Part shown: in pieces, positions 40,146 to 48,692 of the stretch
Layout: each line of letters starts with the position of its first letter
How positions within the stretch are numbered: the stretch's first letter is position 1
Origin: an uncultured Clostridia bacterium
GTDB lineage: Bacteria > Bacillota > Clostridia > Christensenellales > Aristaeellaceae
Direction: 5' to 3'
NCBI GenBank assembly: GCA_934615235.1
Contig: CAKTTL010000007.1
Coordinates: 1 to 51,822, forward strand
DNA: 51,822 nt
The notes under the pieces: model-generated
The model's database searches: none
What the model was told of the DNA's origin: nothing
What the model saw: only the letters and a program-made list of their open reading frames with translations
Translations under genes and position numbers: made by a program

Positions 40146-41225
40146 ATGAAAACCATCGCCGAAATCGATCCGAATTTCAAACTTTCCTCCGATATTCCCG
40201 CCGATACCGTATTCTGCGACCCGCGCGAGGAACCGTTCCGGCGCTACGGGCTCGTTCCCAACGCGGCGGGCAGCTACTGCCGTCTGCCGCTCGAAATGCT
40301 TCCGCAGTGCAGCGAGGGCGTGCGGCATCTCGCGTTCCATCTGGCAGGGGCCTGCGTCCGTTTTTCAACCGATTCCGAATATCTCGCCGTCCTCTGGGAG
40401 CTTGGCGAAAGCGGAAACATGGCGCATTTCACGCCCTGCGGCCAGAGCGGAATGGAGCTTTTTGAAGAAACGGAGCACGGAACGGTTTCCGTCAAAAACC
40501 TCCTGCCGCAGATGCAGCCTGAAGGGGGCTGCCCGCTGCATCAGAGCGCGTTGGCGCCGCTCCAGCGCGGTCTGCGCCATTACGCGCTGTACCTGCCGCT
40601 GTATAACAGCCTCCGCAGCCTGACGCTCGGCTTCGCGCCCGGCGCGCGCATCGAAACCGGTCGGGTTCCCGCCATTGAAGAGCCGCTCGTGTTTTACGGT
40701 TCTTCCATTACGCAGGGCGGCTGCGCCGCAAAGACCGGCAGCTGCTACACGACGCTGCTCGCCCGCCGTCTGGACGCGGCGCAGATAAACCTCGGCTTCT
40801 CCGGCAACGCAAAGGGCGAGGAGGTTATAGCGCGCTACATCGCCGGACTGGAAATGAGCGCGTTCATTTTCGATTACGATCACAACGCCCCGAATGTCGA
40901 CCATCTGCGCAGGACGCACGAGCCGTTCTTTCGCATTGTACGTCAAGCGCAGCCGCAGCTGCCCATTGTGCTCGTTTCCAAGCCGGATTTCGACGGCTAT
41001 CCTGATGAAAACCGCGAACGCCGCAACGTCATCCTGCAGACGTATGCGAACGCCGTTGCCGCCGGAGACAGGCATGTTTATTTCGTCGACGGCGAAACGC
41101 TCTTCGGCCTCGGTGACCGCGATATGTGCGCTGTAGACGGCTGTCATCCGACCTCGCTCGGCTTCCTGCGGATGGCCGACCGGCTGGAACCGGTGCTGCG
41201 CCGCGCGCTGGCCGATCGCGCATAG
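40146..41225 (+). CDS. SGNH/GDSL-family hydrolase (second copy type)
   Basis: 359 residues with a beta-rich N-terminal domain (~1-170) and an SGNH domain: YGSSITQGG (Ser), a central Asn/Gly region LGFSGNAKG, and DGCHPTSLGF (Asp-x-x-His). This matches the SGNH_hydro_3-like esterases. No signal peptide. It follows the kinase with its own AGGGGG site and may be cotranscribed. The substrate is probably an acylated carbohydrate (inference). Confidence 0.88.
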   Translation: MKTIAEIDPNFKLSSDIPADTVFCDPREEPFRRYGLVPNAAGSYCRLPLEMLPQCSEGVRHLAFHLAGACVRFSTDSEYLAVLWELGESGNMAHFTPCGQSGMELFEETEHGTVSVKNLLPQMQPEGGCPLHQSALAPLQRGLRHYALYLPLYNSLRSLTLGFAPGARIETGRVPAIEEPLVFYGSSITQGGCAAKTGSCYTTLLARRLDAAQINLGFSGNAKGEEVIARYIAGLEMSAFIFDYDHNAPNVDHLRRTHEPFFRIVRQAQPQLPIVLVSKPDFDGYPDENRERRNVILQTYANAVAAGDRHVYFVDGETLFGLGDRDMCAVDGCHPTSLGFLRMADRLEPVLRRALADRA

Positions 41226-41267
41226 CGCGAAAAAAACAAAATCGAGCCAAACCTTTTTCTTTCGCTC

Positions 41268-41296
41268 TGGACGTTTCCGCCCGATACTGGTATAAT
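41268..41296 (+). promoter_or_regulatory. Promoter of the YitT-family gene
   Basis: TGGACG (41268-41273), 17-bp spacer, TATAAT (41291-41296) with an extended -10 TGG. Confidence 0.65.
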
Positions 41297-41336
41297 GCAT
41301 GCAGGCATTTATGCAGGAAAGGGCAGGTTTACCGCT

Positions 41337-42218
41337 GTGTCCAGTGCAGAAAAGAAGAAGGTTTTTTTCGACTATCTCATCATGCTCGCCATGGCCGCGC
41401 TGATGGCGCTCAACTACCAGATTTTCATCCTGAACAACGCGTTCGCACCCGCAGGGCTTAACGGTATCGCCACGATGGTTCAGTACCTGTTCCATTTCAG
41501 CGTCGGCTATATGTCGCTACTGATCAACCTGCCTCTGGCTGTCGCATGCTTTTTCCTGGTGGAAAAGCAATTCTCGCTCAAGACGCTGCTTTTTGCGCTG
41601 ACGTTCTCGTTCGTGCTGCTTTTCCTGCAAAAGTGCGTCGACCTCTCGCGCTTCATCTATCATACCAGCGACGGCCGCAGCACGCTGCTTGCCCCCGTCG
41701 CCTCGGGCGTGATTAACGGCTTTATTTACGGCATCACCATCCGGCACGGCGGCAGCACCGGCGGCACGGACTTCGTCGCCGCATACGTCCACAAGCATCA
41801 TCCCGAATTTTCGATGATGAAAATCATCTTCACGCTTAACGCGGCCGTTGCGATCCTTTCGTATTTCGTTTACGATTTCAACGTCGAGCCCGTTATCCTC
41901 TGCATCGTTTACTGCTACATCACCTCGCATGTCAGCGACGGCATTCTCAAGGGCGGCAAACGCGCCATCCGCGCGGAAATCATCACCTCGCGCGGCGAGG
42001 AAGTCACGCAGTGCCTGCTGCACGAATTGATGCACGGCGTAACCATTCTTCCCGCAACAGGCGGCTTTTCGCACAAGGAAAAGAGTCTGCTCATCTGCGT
42101 AATCAACCGGCATCAGATCACGCGCTTTACCGAGCTGATGCGCCAGTTCCCCGATACGTTCGTCTGCGTCTCCGACGTAACGGAAACGCTTGGCAATTTC
42201 AAACGGATTACGCATTGA
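41337..42218 (+). CDS. YitT-family membrane protein
   Basis: 293 residues. Five hydrophobic helices in the first ~200 residues, with the family blocks NNAFAPAGLNGIA and GGSTGGTDFVAAY, then a C-terminal soluble DUF2179 domain (GVTILPATGGFSHKEKSLLICVI). Function of the family is unclear. GTG 41337 is preferred because the upstream ATG at 41295 lies in the -10 box of its own promoter. Confidence 0.88.
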   Translation: MSSAEKKKVFFDYLIMLAMAALMALNYQIFILNNAFAPAGLNGIATMVQYLFHFSVGYMSLLINLPLAVACFFLVEKQFSLKTLLFALTFSFVLLFLQKCVDLSRFIYHTSDGRSTLLAPVASGVINGFIYGITIRHGGSTGGTDFVAAYVHKHHPEFSMMKIIFTLNAAVAILSYFVYDFNVEPVILCIVYCYITSHVSDGILKGGKRAIRAEIITSRGEEVTQCLLHELMHGVTILPATGGFSHKEKSLLICVINRHQITRFTELMRQFPDTFVCVSDVTETLGNFKRITH

Positions 42219-42255
42219 GATGCGATTTGTCACTGGAATTTAGAGGAGCAGAAAC

Positions 42256-43023
42256 GTGAACGAAGCTATCCATAGAATGACAGACAGGATTGTTTCTGTA
42301 ATGGATGGGAAGGTAAACAGTATTTGGATTTATGGTAGTATTGTTCTGAATGATTTTCAATTGGGTTGGAGTGATATTGACTTTATCGCTTTGACAGAAA
42401 ATGAAATTACCGAAAAACAGGCAAGAGATTTACTTATGTTGCGCCAGTCTATGTTGAGTGACGAGTCTGATAATCAATATTACCGTTCTTTTGAGGGAAT
42501 CATTGCTAATATCAACGAATACTTTACCGGTAATTACATAAGACTGGTTTACTGGGGAACTTCCGGCCAGCGAATCACAGATTCTTATAGCCGGGATGTT
42601 TTTTCTTCGTTCCAACTATCCAGATACGGGCGTATCGTTTACGGGAACGCGGATCGCAGCATATTCAGAGAGCCACCCCGCCAAGAGATAGTGGATGCAA
42701 TAAAAGGTCACTATGAAACAATACGCAAATATGCGCAGAAAACCGATGAGCGGCTGTACTCCTGCGGATGGCTGCTGGATATAGCCAGATGTATTTATTC
42801 ATTGAGATATAACGATGTAATATCTAAGACTCAAGCAGGAATATGGGCATTAAATGAGAAACTGTTTGAAGATGAAAAACCATTGCAAAAAGCACTTGAG
42901 ATCAGGAAAAATCCAATGGCTTCCAAAAACAGCGAAGAAATCAAAACCTGGTTGCGGGAACTCGGTCCCGTGGTTCAGCAGTATGCAGATGTTTTGGATA
43001 AAGAACTGTCACCATACAGATAA
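42256..43023 (+). CDS. Nucleotidyltransferase-fold protein, aminoglycoside adenylyltransferase-like
   Basis: 255 residues. The nucleotidyltransferase signature is present: IYGS at 25-28 with Gly27-Ser28, then Asp40-x-Asp42 in WSDIDFIAL. A helical C-terminal domain follows (LYSCGWLLDIARCIYSLR), as in ANT/AadA-type proteins with a DUF4111-like tail. Resistance activity cannot be claimed from sequence. GTG 42256 has GAGGAG upstream. The gene is markedly AT-rich compared with its neighbours, so likely acquired horizontally. Confidence 0.8.
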   Translation: MNEAIHRMTDRIVSVMDGKVNSIWIYGSIVLNDFQLGWSDIDFIALTENEITEKQARDLLMLRQSMLSDESDNQYYRSFEGIIANINEYFTGNYIRLVYWGTSGQRITDSYSRDVFSSFQLSRYGRIVYGNADRSIFREPPRQEIVDAIKGHYETIRKYAQKTDERLYSCGWLLDIARCIYSLRYNDVISKTQAGIWALNEKLFEDEKPLQKALEIRKNPMASKNSEEIKTWLRELGPVVQQYADVLDKELSPYR

Positions 43024-43293
43024 ACTTCAATTTATAGAGCCTGTATCCAGTATAAGCACACACGAAACTCGATAGCAAGCAATCAGTAAGGGCGCACTTA
43101 CTTCCCCGTCCAAGGTCAGGCGCTAGCGATGCTTATTATGAAAATCCCCACACCAGCTGAAAAGCATGAGGGATTTTCTGCGCAATTTATAACTACTTTC
43201 ATTCACAACAAACGAGCCGCAGAGAAGAAAATCGATTTCGAAACAGCGCACGGCCGCCATTCGCTCCAATGGCGGCCGTGCTGTTTTCCGGTT
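43024..43293. other. Intergenic region after the AT-rich nucleotidyltransferase
   Basis: 270 bp without a supportable gene. It keeps intermediate base composition and ends in a strong hairpin (43249-43280). AATTTATAACTAC near 43183 also occurs near 22067, at the end of the other AT-rich gene. Confidence 0.5.
43249..43288. terminator. Strong hairpin terminator between convergent genes
   Basis: 13-bp stem (43249-43261 with 43268-43280), then CTGTTTT on the plus strand. Confidence 0.75.
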
Positions 43294-44310
43294 TTATCGA
43301 CTGATTGTTCCATCCAGATCCCACAACGCGCGCCAGTCTTCCGCGCCGGGCCAGAGGAAGACCTGTCCTTTGATCAACCGGTTATCTGGATCGTCTAACG
43401 CGCCAATTTCCGCCATCTCCTCTTCCGTCAGCGGATCCTCCGTAACGCATTTAAGATTATCGAAGTAGTGCGTTTCATTGACGGAAAACGGAATTACGAT
43501 TTCGCCGTGCTGTACAGCCCATTTTATGCAGATAATCGCCGGATGCACGTTGTGTTTTTCCGCAATCCGAATCATTTCAGGCATACGCGTATCGCACTTA
43601 TCTTCGGGCGTCGTATCGCGTTCAGGGCGCGCAGGACTGCCAATCGGGCAAAAACCAATCGGCTGAATCCCCTGCTCAAGGCAGTAACGGAAAAGCTCCG
43701 GCTGCTGGAAGCAGGGATGCAGTTCCATCTCGATCATTACCGGTTTTACACGGCAATGCGGCAGCACGGCCTTCAGCTTCGGAATCGTCATATTGCTCAT
43801 GCCCAGATTTTTGACAAGCCCCATATCATAGAGCCGTTCCATCTGCCGCCATGTCGCAATATACCGCTCGGCCGAAAAAGGCGTGCTGTCCGGATTGCGG
43901 CTGTCGCCGCCGCAGCCGGGCGCATGATAATTCGCAAAAGGCCAATGCACAAAATACGCGTCGATATAATCCAGACGCAGGTCTTTCAACGTCTGTGCCG
44001 CCGAAAGAAGCACGTCCCCGCTGCCATGCATGTTGTTCCATACCTTGCTGGTTATGAACAGCTCTTCACGGCGAACAATCCCCTCGTCCAGCGCACGCTG
44101 AAAAACCTCGCCGATCTCCGCTTCGTTTCCATAAACGGCCGCGCAGTCGAACAACCGGTATCCGCAGCGAATCGCACCGGCTACCGCCGCGCTGATCTGC
44201 TCCGCGTTGAAATGATCGCTGCCGAATGTGCCCATGCCTACGCATGGAATTTCCTGTCCTGTTGCCAGCCGAATCTTCGGCACTGCCTGCGGATCAATTC
44301 TGCCAATCAT
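43294..44310 (-). CDS. Aldo/keto reductase
   Basis: 338 residues, a TIM-barrel NADPH-dependent reductase. The catalytic tetrad is intact: Asp55, Tyr60, Lys89 and His122. NADPH-binding region near IPFSVNETHYFDN. It reduces sugar aldehydes or ketones; substrate unknown. ATG 44310 has GGAGG upstream. Divergent from the LacI-type regulator at 44615, which probably controls it through the palindromes between them. Confidence 0.92.
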   Translation of the reverse strand: MIGRIDPQAVPKIRLATGQEIPCVGMGTFGSDHFNAEQISAAVAGAIRCGYRLFDCAAVYGNEAEIGEVFQRALDEGIVRREELFITSKVWNNMHGSGDVLLSAAQTLKDLRLDYIDAYFVHWPFANYHAPGCGGDSRNPDSTPFSAERYIATWRQMERLYDMGLVKNLGMSNMTIPKLKAVLPHCRVKPVMIEMELHPCFQQPELFRYCLEQGIQPIGFCPIGSPARPERDTTPEDKCDTRMPEMIRIAEKHNVHPAIICIKWAVQHGEIVIPFSVNETHYFDNLKCVTEDPLTEEEMAEIGALDDPDNRLIKGQVFLWPGAEDWRALWDLDGTISR

Positions 44311-44468
44311 TTTCTCCCTCCGTTCTAAAATGTAACGTTTCATATTTTGCACTATAGCACACTTTCCCAAAACTTGTCAATTAATGCAAATATTTTCCTC
44401 GCACTTTTTGCAAAGGTTTGTTATAATTGAGATGATACCGCATAATTCGCGTAAAGAATGGCGAGATG

Positions 44469-44489
44469 AATTTGCATCGAATGCAAATT
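44469..44489. promoter_or_regulatory. Candidate LacI-family operator
   Basis: Perfect inverted repeat AATTTGCAT-CGA-ATGCAAATT (9-bp arms). It lies between the divergent aldo/keto reductase and LacI genes. A second one, GGCATAC-TGAAC-GTATGCC, is at 44502-44520. Confidence 0.6.
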
Positions 44490-44614
44490 GCAGCTTTCGC
44501 AGGCATACTGAACGTATGCCGCAGCGGACGGCGCCAAAGCATCCGTCTGTCTTTGCGCAGCATTGGGCAGGCTTGCCTTAACTTGTCTGCTTTATAAAGA
44601 GGAGCAAATCCAAC

Positions 44615-45637
44615 ATGTCTGCAACAATGAAAGATATCGCCCAGAAAAGCGGGCTCAGCCTGGGCACTGTTTCCAAGTACTTCAACGGCGGCAGCTTACG
44701 TCCGCAAAACCGCGCGCAAATCGAAGCCGCCGTTCAGGCGTTGGATTATACCCCCAACCTTACCGCCCGCAATTTGAAAACAAAGCAAACGAAAACCGTG
44801 GGCGTCATGCTGCCCGAGCTGGGCAGCGCTTTCATGTCCGATATCGTCGCGCACATCGAAGACACACTGCGCCGCAGCGATTATGGCATAATTGTCTGCG
44901 ACTACCGCTGCGATGAAACGCTTGAATGCGACATCGTATCCTTTCTGCTGCATAAGCAGGTAGACGGTATTTTCAGCGTTCCAATGCGTGCAGACGGAAC
45001 TCAGTTTGCTCCTGCGTTAAAGAAAAACGTCCCTATCGTCCTGATTGACAGGCTGCTTAAACCGCTGGACGGGCTCGTCAGCGCCGTTGTTATCAACAAC
45101 CAGATTATCTCCCGGCACGCAATATGCGCGCTGCTGAATGCGGGACATCGCCGCATCGGGCTGCTTGCCGGTAAGCGCAGTCTGTCCACGACGATTGATC
45201 GTCTACAAGGCTACAAGGACGCGCTCTGCGAACGCGGCATTCCGCTTAATCCCGAATTGATCGCTTACGGCGATTACACCATGTCGGGCGGTTTTCTGGC
45301 CGCCGAGCAGCTGCTCGCCCTCCCCGACCAGCCGACGGCGCTTTTCTGTACCAACTACGAAATGACGCTCGGCGCGCGCATTGCGCTGAATAAGGCCGGT
45401 CTCTCCGTACCGCACGACGTTTCTCTTATCGGCTTCGACGACATGGATATGACCAAGGCAATCTTCCCGGATACCACGCTGGTCGTTCAACCCATGCGCG
45501 CCCTCTCCGACCATGCGGCGGAGCAAATGCTCTCGCTGCTCTCCGCCAGGGAAACGCAGCACAAAGTAATTACGCTTCCCGCCACGCTGAAATTTGGAGA
45601 AACAATCGCTCCCCCAACGTATAATCCGGCCAGATAA
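44615..45637 (+). CDS. LacI-family transcriptional regulator
   Basis: 340 residues. N-terminal helix-turn-helix (MKDIAQKSGLSLGTVSKYFNG) and hinge, then a periplasmic-binding-protein-like sugar sensor (TVGVMLPELGSAFMSDIV; LIGFDDMDMTKAIFP). AGAGGAG precedes the ATG. Likely autoregulated and controlling the divergent aldo/keto reductase through the palindromes at 44469 and 44502. Confidence 0.95.
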   Translation: MSATMKDIAQKSGLSLGTVSKYFNGGSLRPQNRAQIEAAVQALDYTPNLTARNLKTKQTKTVGVMLPELGSAFMSDIVAHIEDTLRRSDYGIIVCDYRCDETLECDIVSFLLHKQVDGIFSVPMRADGTQFAPALKKNVPIVLIDRLLKPLDGLVSAVVINNQIISRHAICALLNAGHRRIGLLAGKRSLSTTIDRLQGYKDALCERGIPLNPELIAYGDYTMSGGFLAAEQLLALPDQPTALFCTNYEMTLGARIALNKAGLSVPHDVSLIGFDDMDMTKAIFPDTTLVVQPMRALSDHAAEQMLSLLSARETQHKVITLPATLKFGETIAPPTYNPAR

Positions 45638-45655
45638 TCCGATATCCAAAAAGAA

Positions 45656-45694
45656 AAAACTCTCGCCGCAGTTTTCTCTGCAGCAAGAGTTTTC
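45656..45694. terminator. Bidirectional terminator between lacI-type gene and jag
   Basis: AAAACTCT…AGAGTTTT stem with an inner GCAG/CTGC, A- and T-rich on both sides. Confidence 0.8.
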
Positions 45695-45705
45695 TTCTAT
45701 CCTGC

Positions 45706-46788
45706 TTACTTGTTCGGCACGATTACCACATGGCGATACGGCTCGTCGCCCTCGCTATGGGTGGTCACGTTCGGATTGGCCTGCAGGCTCGCATGGAGGA
45801 TGCGGCGCTCATAGGGGTTCATCGGCTCAAGCGCCACCTTGCGGCCAGTCTTCACGGCGCGGTTGGCCATGCGGGAAGCCAGGCGGGTCAGCGCCTCTTC
45901 GCGCTTTGCGCGATAATGTTCGGTATCCAGCGTCACGCGGGTGTAACCTTCGCGGCCCTTGTTCACCTGCAGGCTGGTCAGATACTGCAGCGCGTCGAGC
46001 GTCTCGCCGCGGCGGCCGATCAGGATGCCCAGCGCGTCGCCGTAGATGTTGGCGAAAACGTGGCCTTCCTCGTCCAGATGCACGTCGACCTGAACGTCGA
46101 GCCCCATGCGCTTGGTCAGTTCAAGCAGGAACTGCTGCGTCTGACCTTCCAGCGTATCGGCGGGATGAATCACGATGTTTTCCGGGGCGGGCTCCGCCTT
46201 ACGGACGATCGGCTCGGCAGGCGCGGCGTTCTCATCGCGTTCACGGCGCGCAGGGCGCGGTTCGCGGCGCGGCGGACGCTGCTGCTGCTTGGCGGGGCGG
46301 AAGACGTACGTCTGCTCGCTCTTGAGCAGCTCCGTCTCGGAAGCGCCGCCGGGCAGGGGCGCGTTCTTGAAGCGTTCAAGCACGTCGTTGGTCTTTTCAA
46401 CAGGCTTTTCAGCGGGCTTTTCTTCCGTCTTTTCGGCCTTTTCCACGGGCTTTACGGCCGGTTTTTCGGCCGCGGGTTCCGCCTTTTTCGGCTGCGGCGC
46501 GGGACGCGCAGGGCGCGGCGCCTGCTTCTTTTCAGGAGCCGGACGCGTTTCGCTGGAAGCGTCCATCGCTTCGCGCAGATTGATGGAGAAATCGTCTTCC
46601 TTCTCCTCTTCGTCGCTCACCAGCGTGAGACGAACCTTCGCCGGTTTGGAGCCGAACAGGCCAAACAGGCCCTTCGCGCCTTCCTGTAAAATCTGCACCT
46701 TGCAATCAGAGATGGAGCAGCCCAACTTTGCCAGCCCGTCGTTAATCGCCTCTTCGACTGTGGCGGCGGAGACATCGATGGTTTTCAC
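45706..46788 (-). CDS. jag: Jag/KhpB RNA-binding protein
   Basis: 360 residues: Jag-N domain (1-50, VEEAINDGLAKLG, GAKGLFGLFG), a long Pro/Lys/Glu/Ala-rich linker (~80-210), then KH (IGRRGETLDALQYL) and R3H (NPYERRILHASLQ) domains. Binds RNA and acts with KhpA in cell-envelope control; usually cotranscribed with yidC. GTG 46788 lies 10 nt after GAGGAGG, which overlaps the yidC stop. The linker is longer than in most relatives. Confidence 0.95.
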   Translation of the reverse strand: MKTIDVSAATVEEAINDGLAKLGCSISDCKVQILQEGAKGLFGLFGSKPAKVRLTLVSDEEEKEDDFSINLREAMDASSETRPAPEKKQAPRPARPAPQPKKAEPAAEKPAVKPVEKAEKTEEKPAEKPVEKTNDVLERFKNAPLPGGASETELLKSEQTYVFRPAKQQQRPPRREPRPARRERDENAAPAEPIVRKAEPAPENIVIHPADTLEGQTQQFLLELTKRMGLDVQVDVHLDEEGHVFANIYGDALGILIGRRGETLDALQYLTSLQVNKGREGYTRVTLDTEHYRAKREEALTRLASRMANRAVKTGRKVALEPMNPYERRILHASLQANPNVTTHSEGDEPYRHVVIVPNK

Positions 46789-46793
46789 GTTGA

Positions 46794-47795
46794 TTATACC
46801 TCCTCGGGATCAGCTTGAGCGGCTTTCTTTTTATCCTGCGCCGCAAAGTATCTGTTGAAGATGAACGTCTGCAGCATAGACGCCAGGTTGGCGACGACCC
46901 AGTACAGCGAGAACGCCGAGTTGGAAGTCGCGCAGATGTAGATGGAGAACAGCGGGAAGAACCACTTCATGAACGCGCCGGTGCCGTTCTGCTGGCCTTC
47001 GCCCGTCTGCTGCGCGCCGGTGGCGGCAGGGTTGACGATGGTCATCAGGTACTGGCTCGCGCCGCTGAGAACAGGCAGAATAAAGTAGCCGTTGGGCTGA
47101 TGATACAGCTGCAGCTGCACGATCAGGAAATTGACGACGCCGCCGGGGATGGTCGTGGCGTTATAGTGCGTCAGCACGATATTCTTGTAAATATCGCCGT
47201 CCATAAACGCCTTGAGCGCTTCGATTTCCTCGCCCGTCGCAACGCCCGCGATCGACTTGATCGCCATGAGCGCGCTGGAAGAGGTGGGCAGGAAGGAAGT
47301 AAACGGCGAATCGTGTACCCAGAGATTCTTGATCCACAGGAACGGCTCGATCAGCCGCATCTCGCGCAGCGCTTCGACGGTCGGCAGCGCGGCGGCGATT
47401 TCGGTCGCGTCGGTCAGATCGCCGACGGCGGTATAAAGTTCCTGCACCAGGCGGACCAGATGCTCGTTCGCAACGGCGCGCATGGCGTTGAACATGATAA
47501 TCAGAATCGGGAAGGTGAGAAGCATGGGCAGGCAGCTGCCCAGCGGGTTGATGTGCTCTTTTTTATAAAGCTCAGCCTGCTTTCTCTGCAGCTTCTCTTT
47601 ATCGTTGGCGTATTTTTTCTGCAGCGCCTGGAGCTTGGGGTTGATCTTCTCCATCTGCCGCATCGATTTGCGGCTCTTATAATCGAACGGAGAGAGAACC
47701 AGGCGGACGAGAATGGTAAAGAGAATAATGGCCAGTCCATAGTTTCCGGAGAAAGTATAGAGGCCCTGTAGAATATTGCGGAAGAACTCGCTCAA
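46794..47795 (-). CDS. yidC: Membrane protein insertase YidC/SpoIIIJ
   Basis: 333 residues of the Oxa1/YidC family with about five helices: GNYGLAIILFTILVRLVLSPF contains the substrate-groove Arg, and HINPLGSCLPMLLTFPILI plus the C-terminal NSAFSLYWVVANL are family blocks. Inserts membrane proteins. TTG 47795 is the likely start (GAGGAGG 7 nt upstream). An insert around residues 110-170 (TAVGDLTDATEIAAALPTVE) is longer than in Bacillus SpoIIIJ. No lipobox, unlike the Bacillus protein. Confidence 0.93.
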   Translation of the reverse strand: MSEFFRNILQGLYTFSGNYGLAIILFTILVRLVLSPFDYKSRKSMRQMEKINPKLQALQKKYANDKEKLQRKQAELYKKEHINPLGSCLPMLLTFPILIIMFNAMRAVANEHLVRLVQELYTAVGDLTDATEIAAALPTVEALREMRLIEPFLWIKNLWVHDSPFTSFLPTSSSALMAIKSIAGVATGEEIEALKAFMDGDIYKNIVLTHYNATTIPGGVVNFLIVQLQLYHQPNGYFILPVLSGASQYLMTIVNPAATGAQQTGEGQQNGTGAFMKWFFPLFSIYICATSNSAFSLYWVVANLASMLQTFIFNRYFAAQDKKKAAQADPEEV

Positions 47796-47829
47796 TCTAT
47801 TTCCTCCTCGGGGAGTCGGGCGCCGCCTG

Positions 47830-48042
47830 CTACGGCACCGGGTCGTAGGGATCCCGCCGGGTAAACGGGTGGCAGCGGCAAATGCGCCGAATCGCCAGCC
47901 AGCCCCCGCGAAGCGCGCCATGTTTTTCAATGGCCTGCCGCGCATATTCGGAGCAGGTTGGGATATAATGGCAGCACGGACCGTGCAGCGGACTGAGGGA
48001 ACGCTGATACCAGCGTATCAGCGCGAGCAGCACTTTTTTCAC
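47830..48042 (-). CDS. yidD: Membrane protein insertion efficiency factor YidD
   Basis: 70 residues with the family core WYQRSLSPL…CCHYIPTCSEYA. GTG 48042 overlaps the rnpA stop (GTGA). Standard order rpmH-rnpA-yidD-yidC. Confidence 0.93.
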   Translation of the reverse strand: MKKVLLALIRWYQRSLSPLHGPCCHYIPTCSEYARQAIEKHGALRGGWLAIRRICRCHPFTRRDPYDPVP

Positions 48043-48383
48043 TGGCACTGCGCTTCTTCCGCAAGAAGCTTCTGGCGTTTGAGCGCGCCGGTCAGCGCCG
48101 CGCAAAGCGCGGCTGAATCCGCCCTCGCGGCGCTTTCACGCGCAACCACAACGTAATAGCCCCTCTTCAGGCGCGGAATCAGCGGGCGAAACTGCTCGCG
48201 CAGACGGCGTTTGACGCGGTTGCGCATGACGCTGTTGCCCACCTTGCGGCTGACGGAAAAGCCTACCTGCATTTTGGATGCACGAATATACAGTACCACA
48301 ACCTCGCGAAAGGCGCAGGACTTGCCTCTGTGATAAACGTATTGAAACTGCTTGTTTTTGCGCAGCCGGTAGTTGCGCTGCAT
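48039..48383 (-). CDS. rnpA: Ribonuclease P protein component
   Basis: 114 residues, basic. RNR motif in VMRNRVKRRLRE and the FSVSRKVGNS block are diagnostic. Works with the rnpB RNA at 33969. ATG 48383 has GGAGG 11 nt upstream. Confidence 0.96.
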   Translation of the reverse strand: MQRNYRLRKNKQFQYVYHRGKSCAFREVVVLYIRASKMQVGFSVSRKVGNSVMRNRVKRRLREQFRPLIPRLKRGYYVVVARESAARADSAALCAALTGALKRQKLLAEEAQCQ

Positions 48384-48480
48384 AGTATCCGGTCCCTCCC
48401 TGCGCAAAACGGTGATGCACAACGAGCCCGACCGGTTGGATCGGGCTCCGCTGCTCAGATTCTCTTTTCTTTTCGAGAGA

Positions 48481-48615
48481 TCACACCGTCAGGACCTTGC
48501 GGCCGCGCAGACGGCGGCGGGCCAGCACGTTGCGACCGGCCTTGGTCTTCATGCGGGCACGGAAGCCGTGCACCTTGCTACGCTGACGCTTCTTGGGCTG
48601 ATACGTTCTGAACAT
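48481..48615 (-). CDS. rpmH: 50S ribosomal protein L34
   Basis: 44 residues, MFRTYQPKKRQRSKVHGF at the start and RRRLRGRKVLTV at the end, the full L34 sequence pattern. AGGAG upstream of ATG 48615. First gene of the rpmH-rnpA-yidD-yidC-jag operon. Confidence 0.97.
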   Translation of the reverse strand: MFRTYQPKKRQRSKVHGFRARMKTKAGRNVLARRRLRGRKVLTV

Positions 48616-48692
48616 AATTTTCCAACTCCTTCACAGGCCCCTGCCAGGCCAAATGTACAGCCTTGTCATTGTACATAAAATTCATCAAATTG

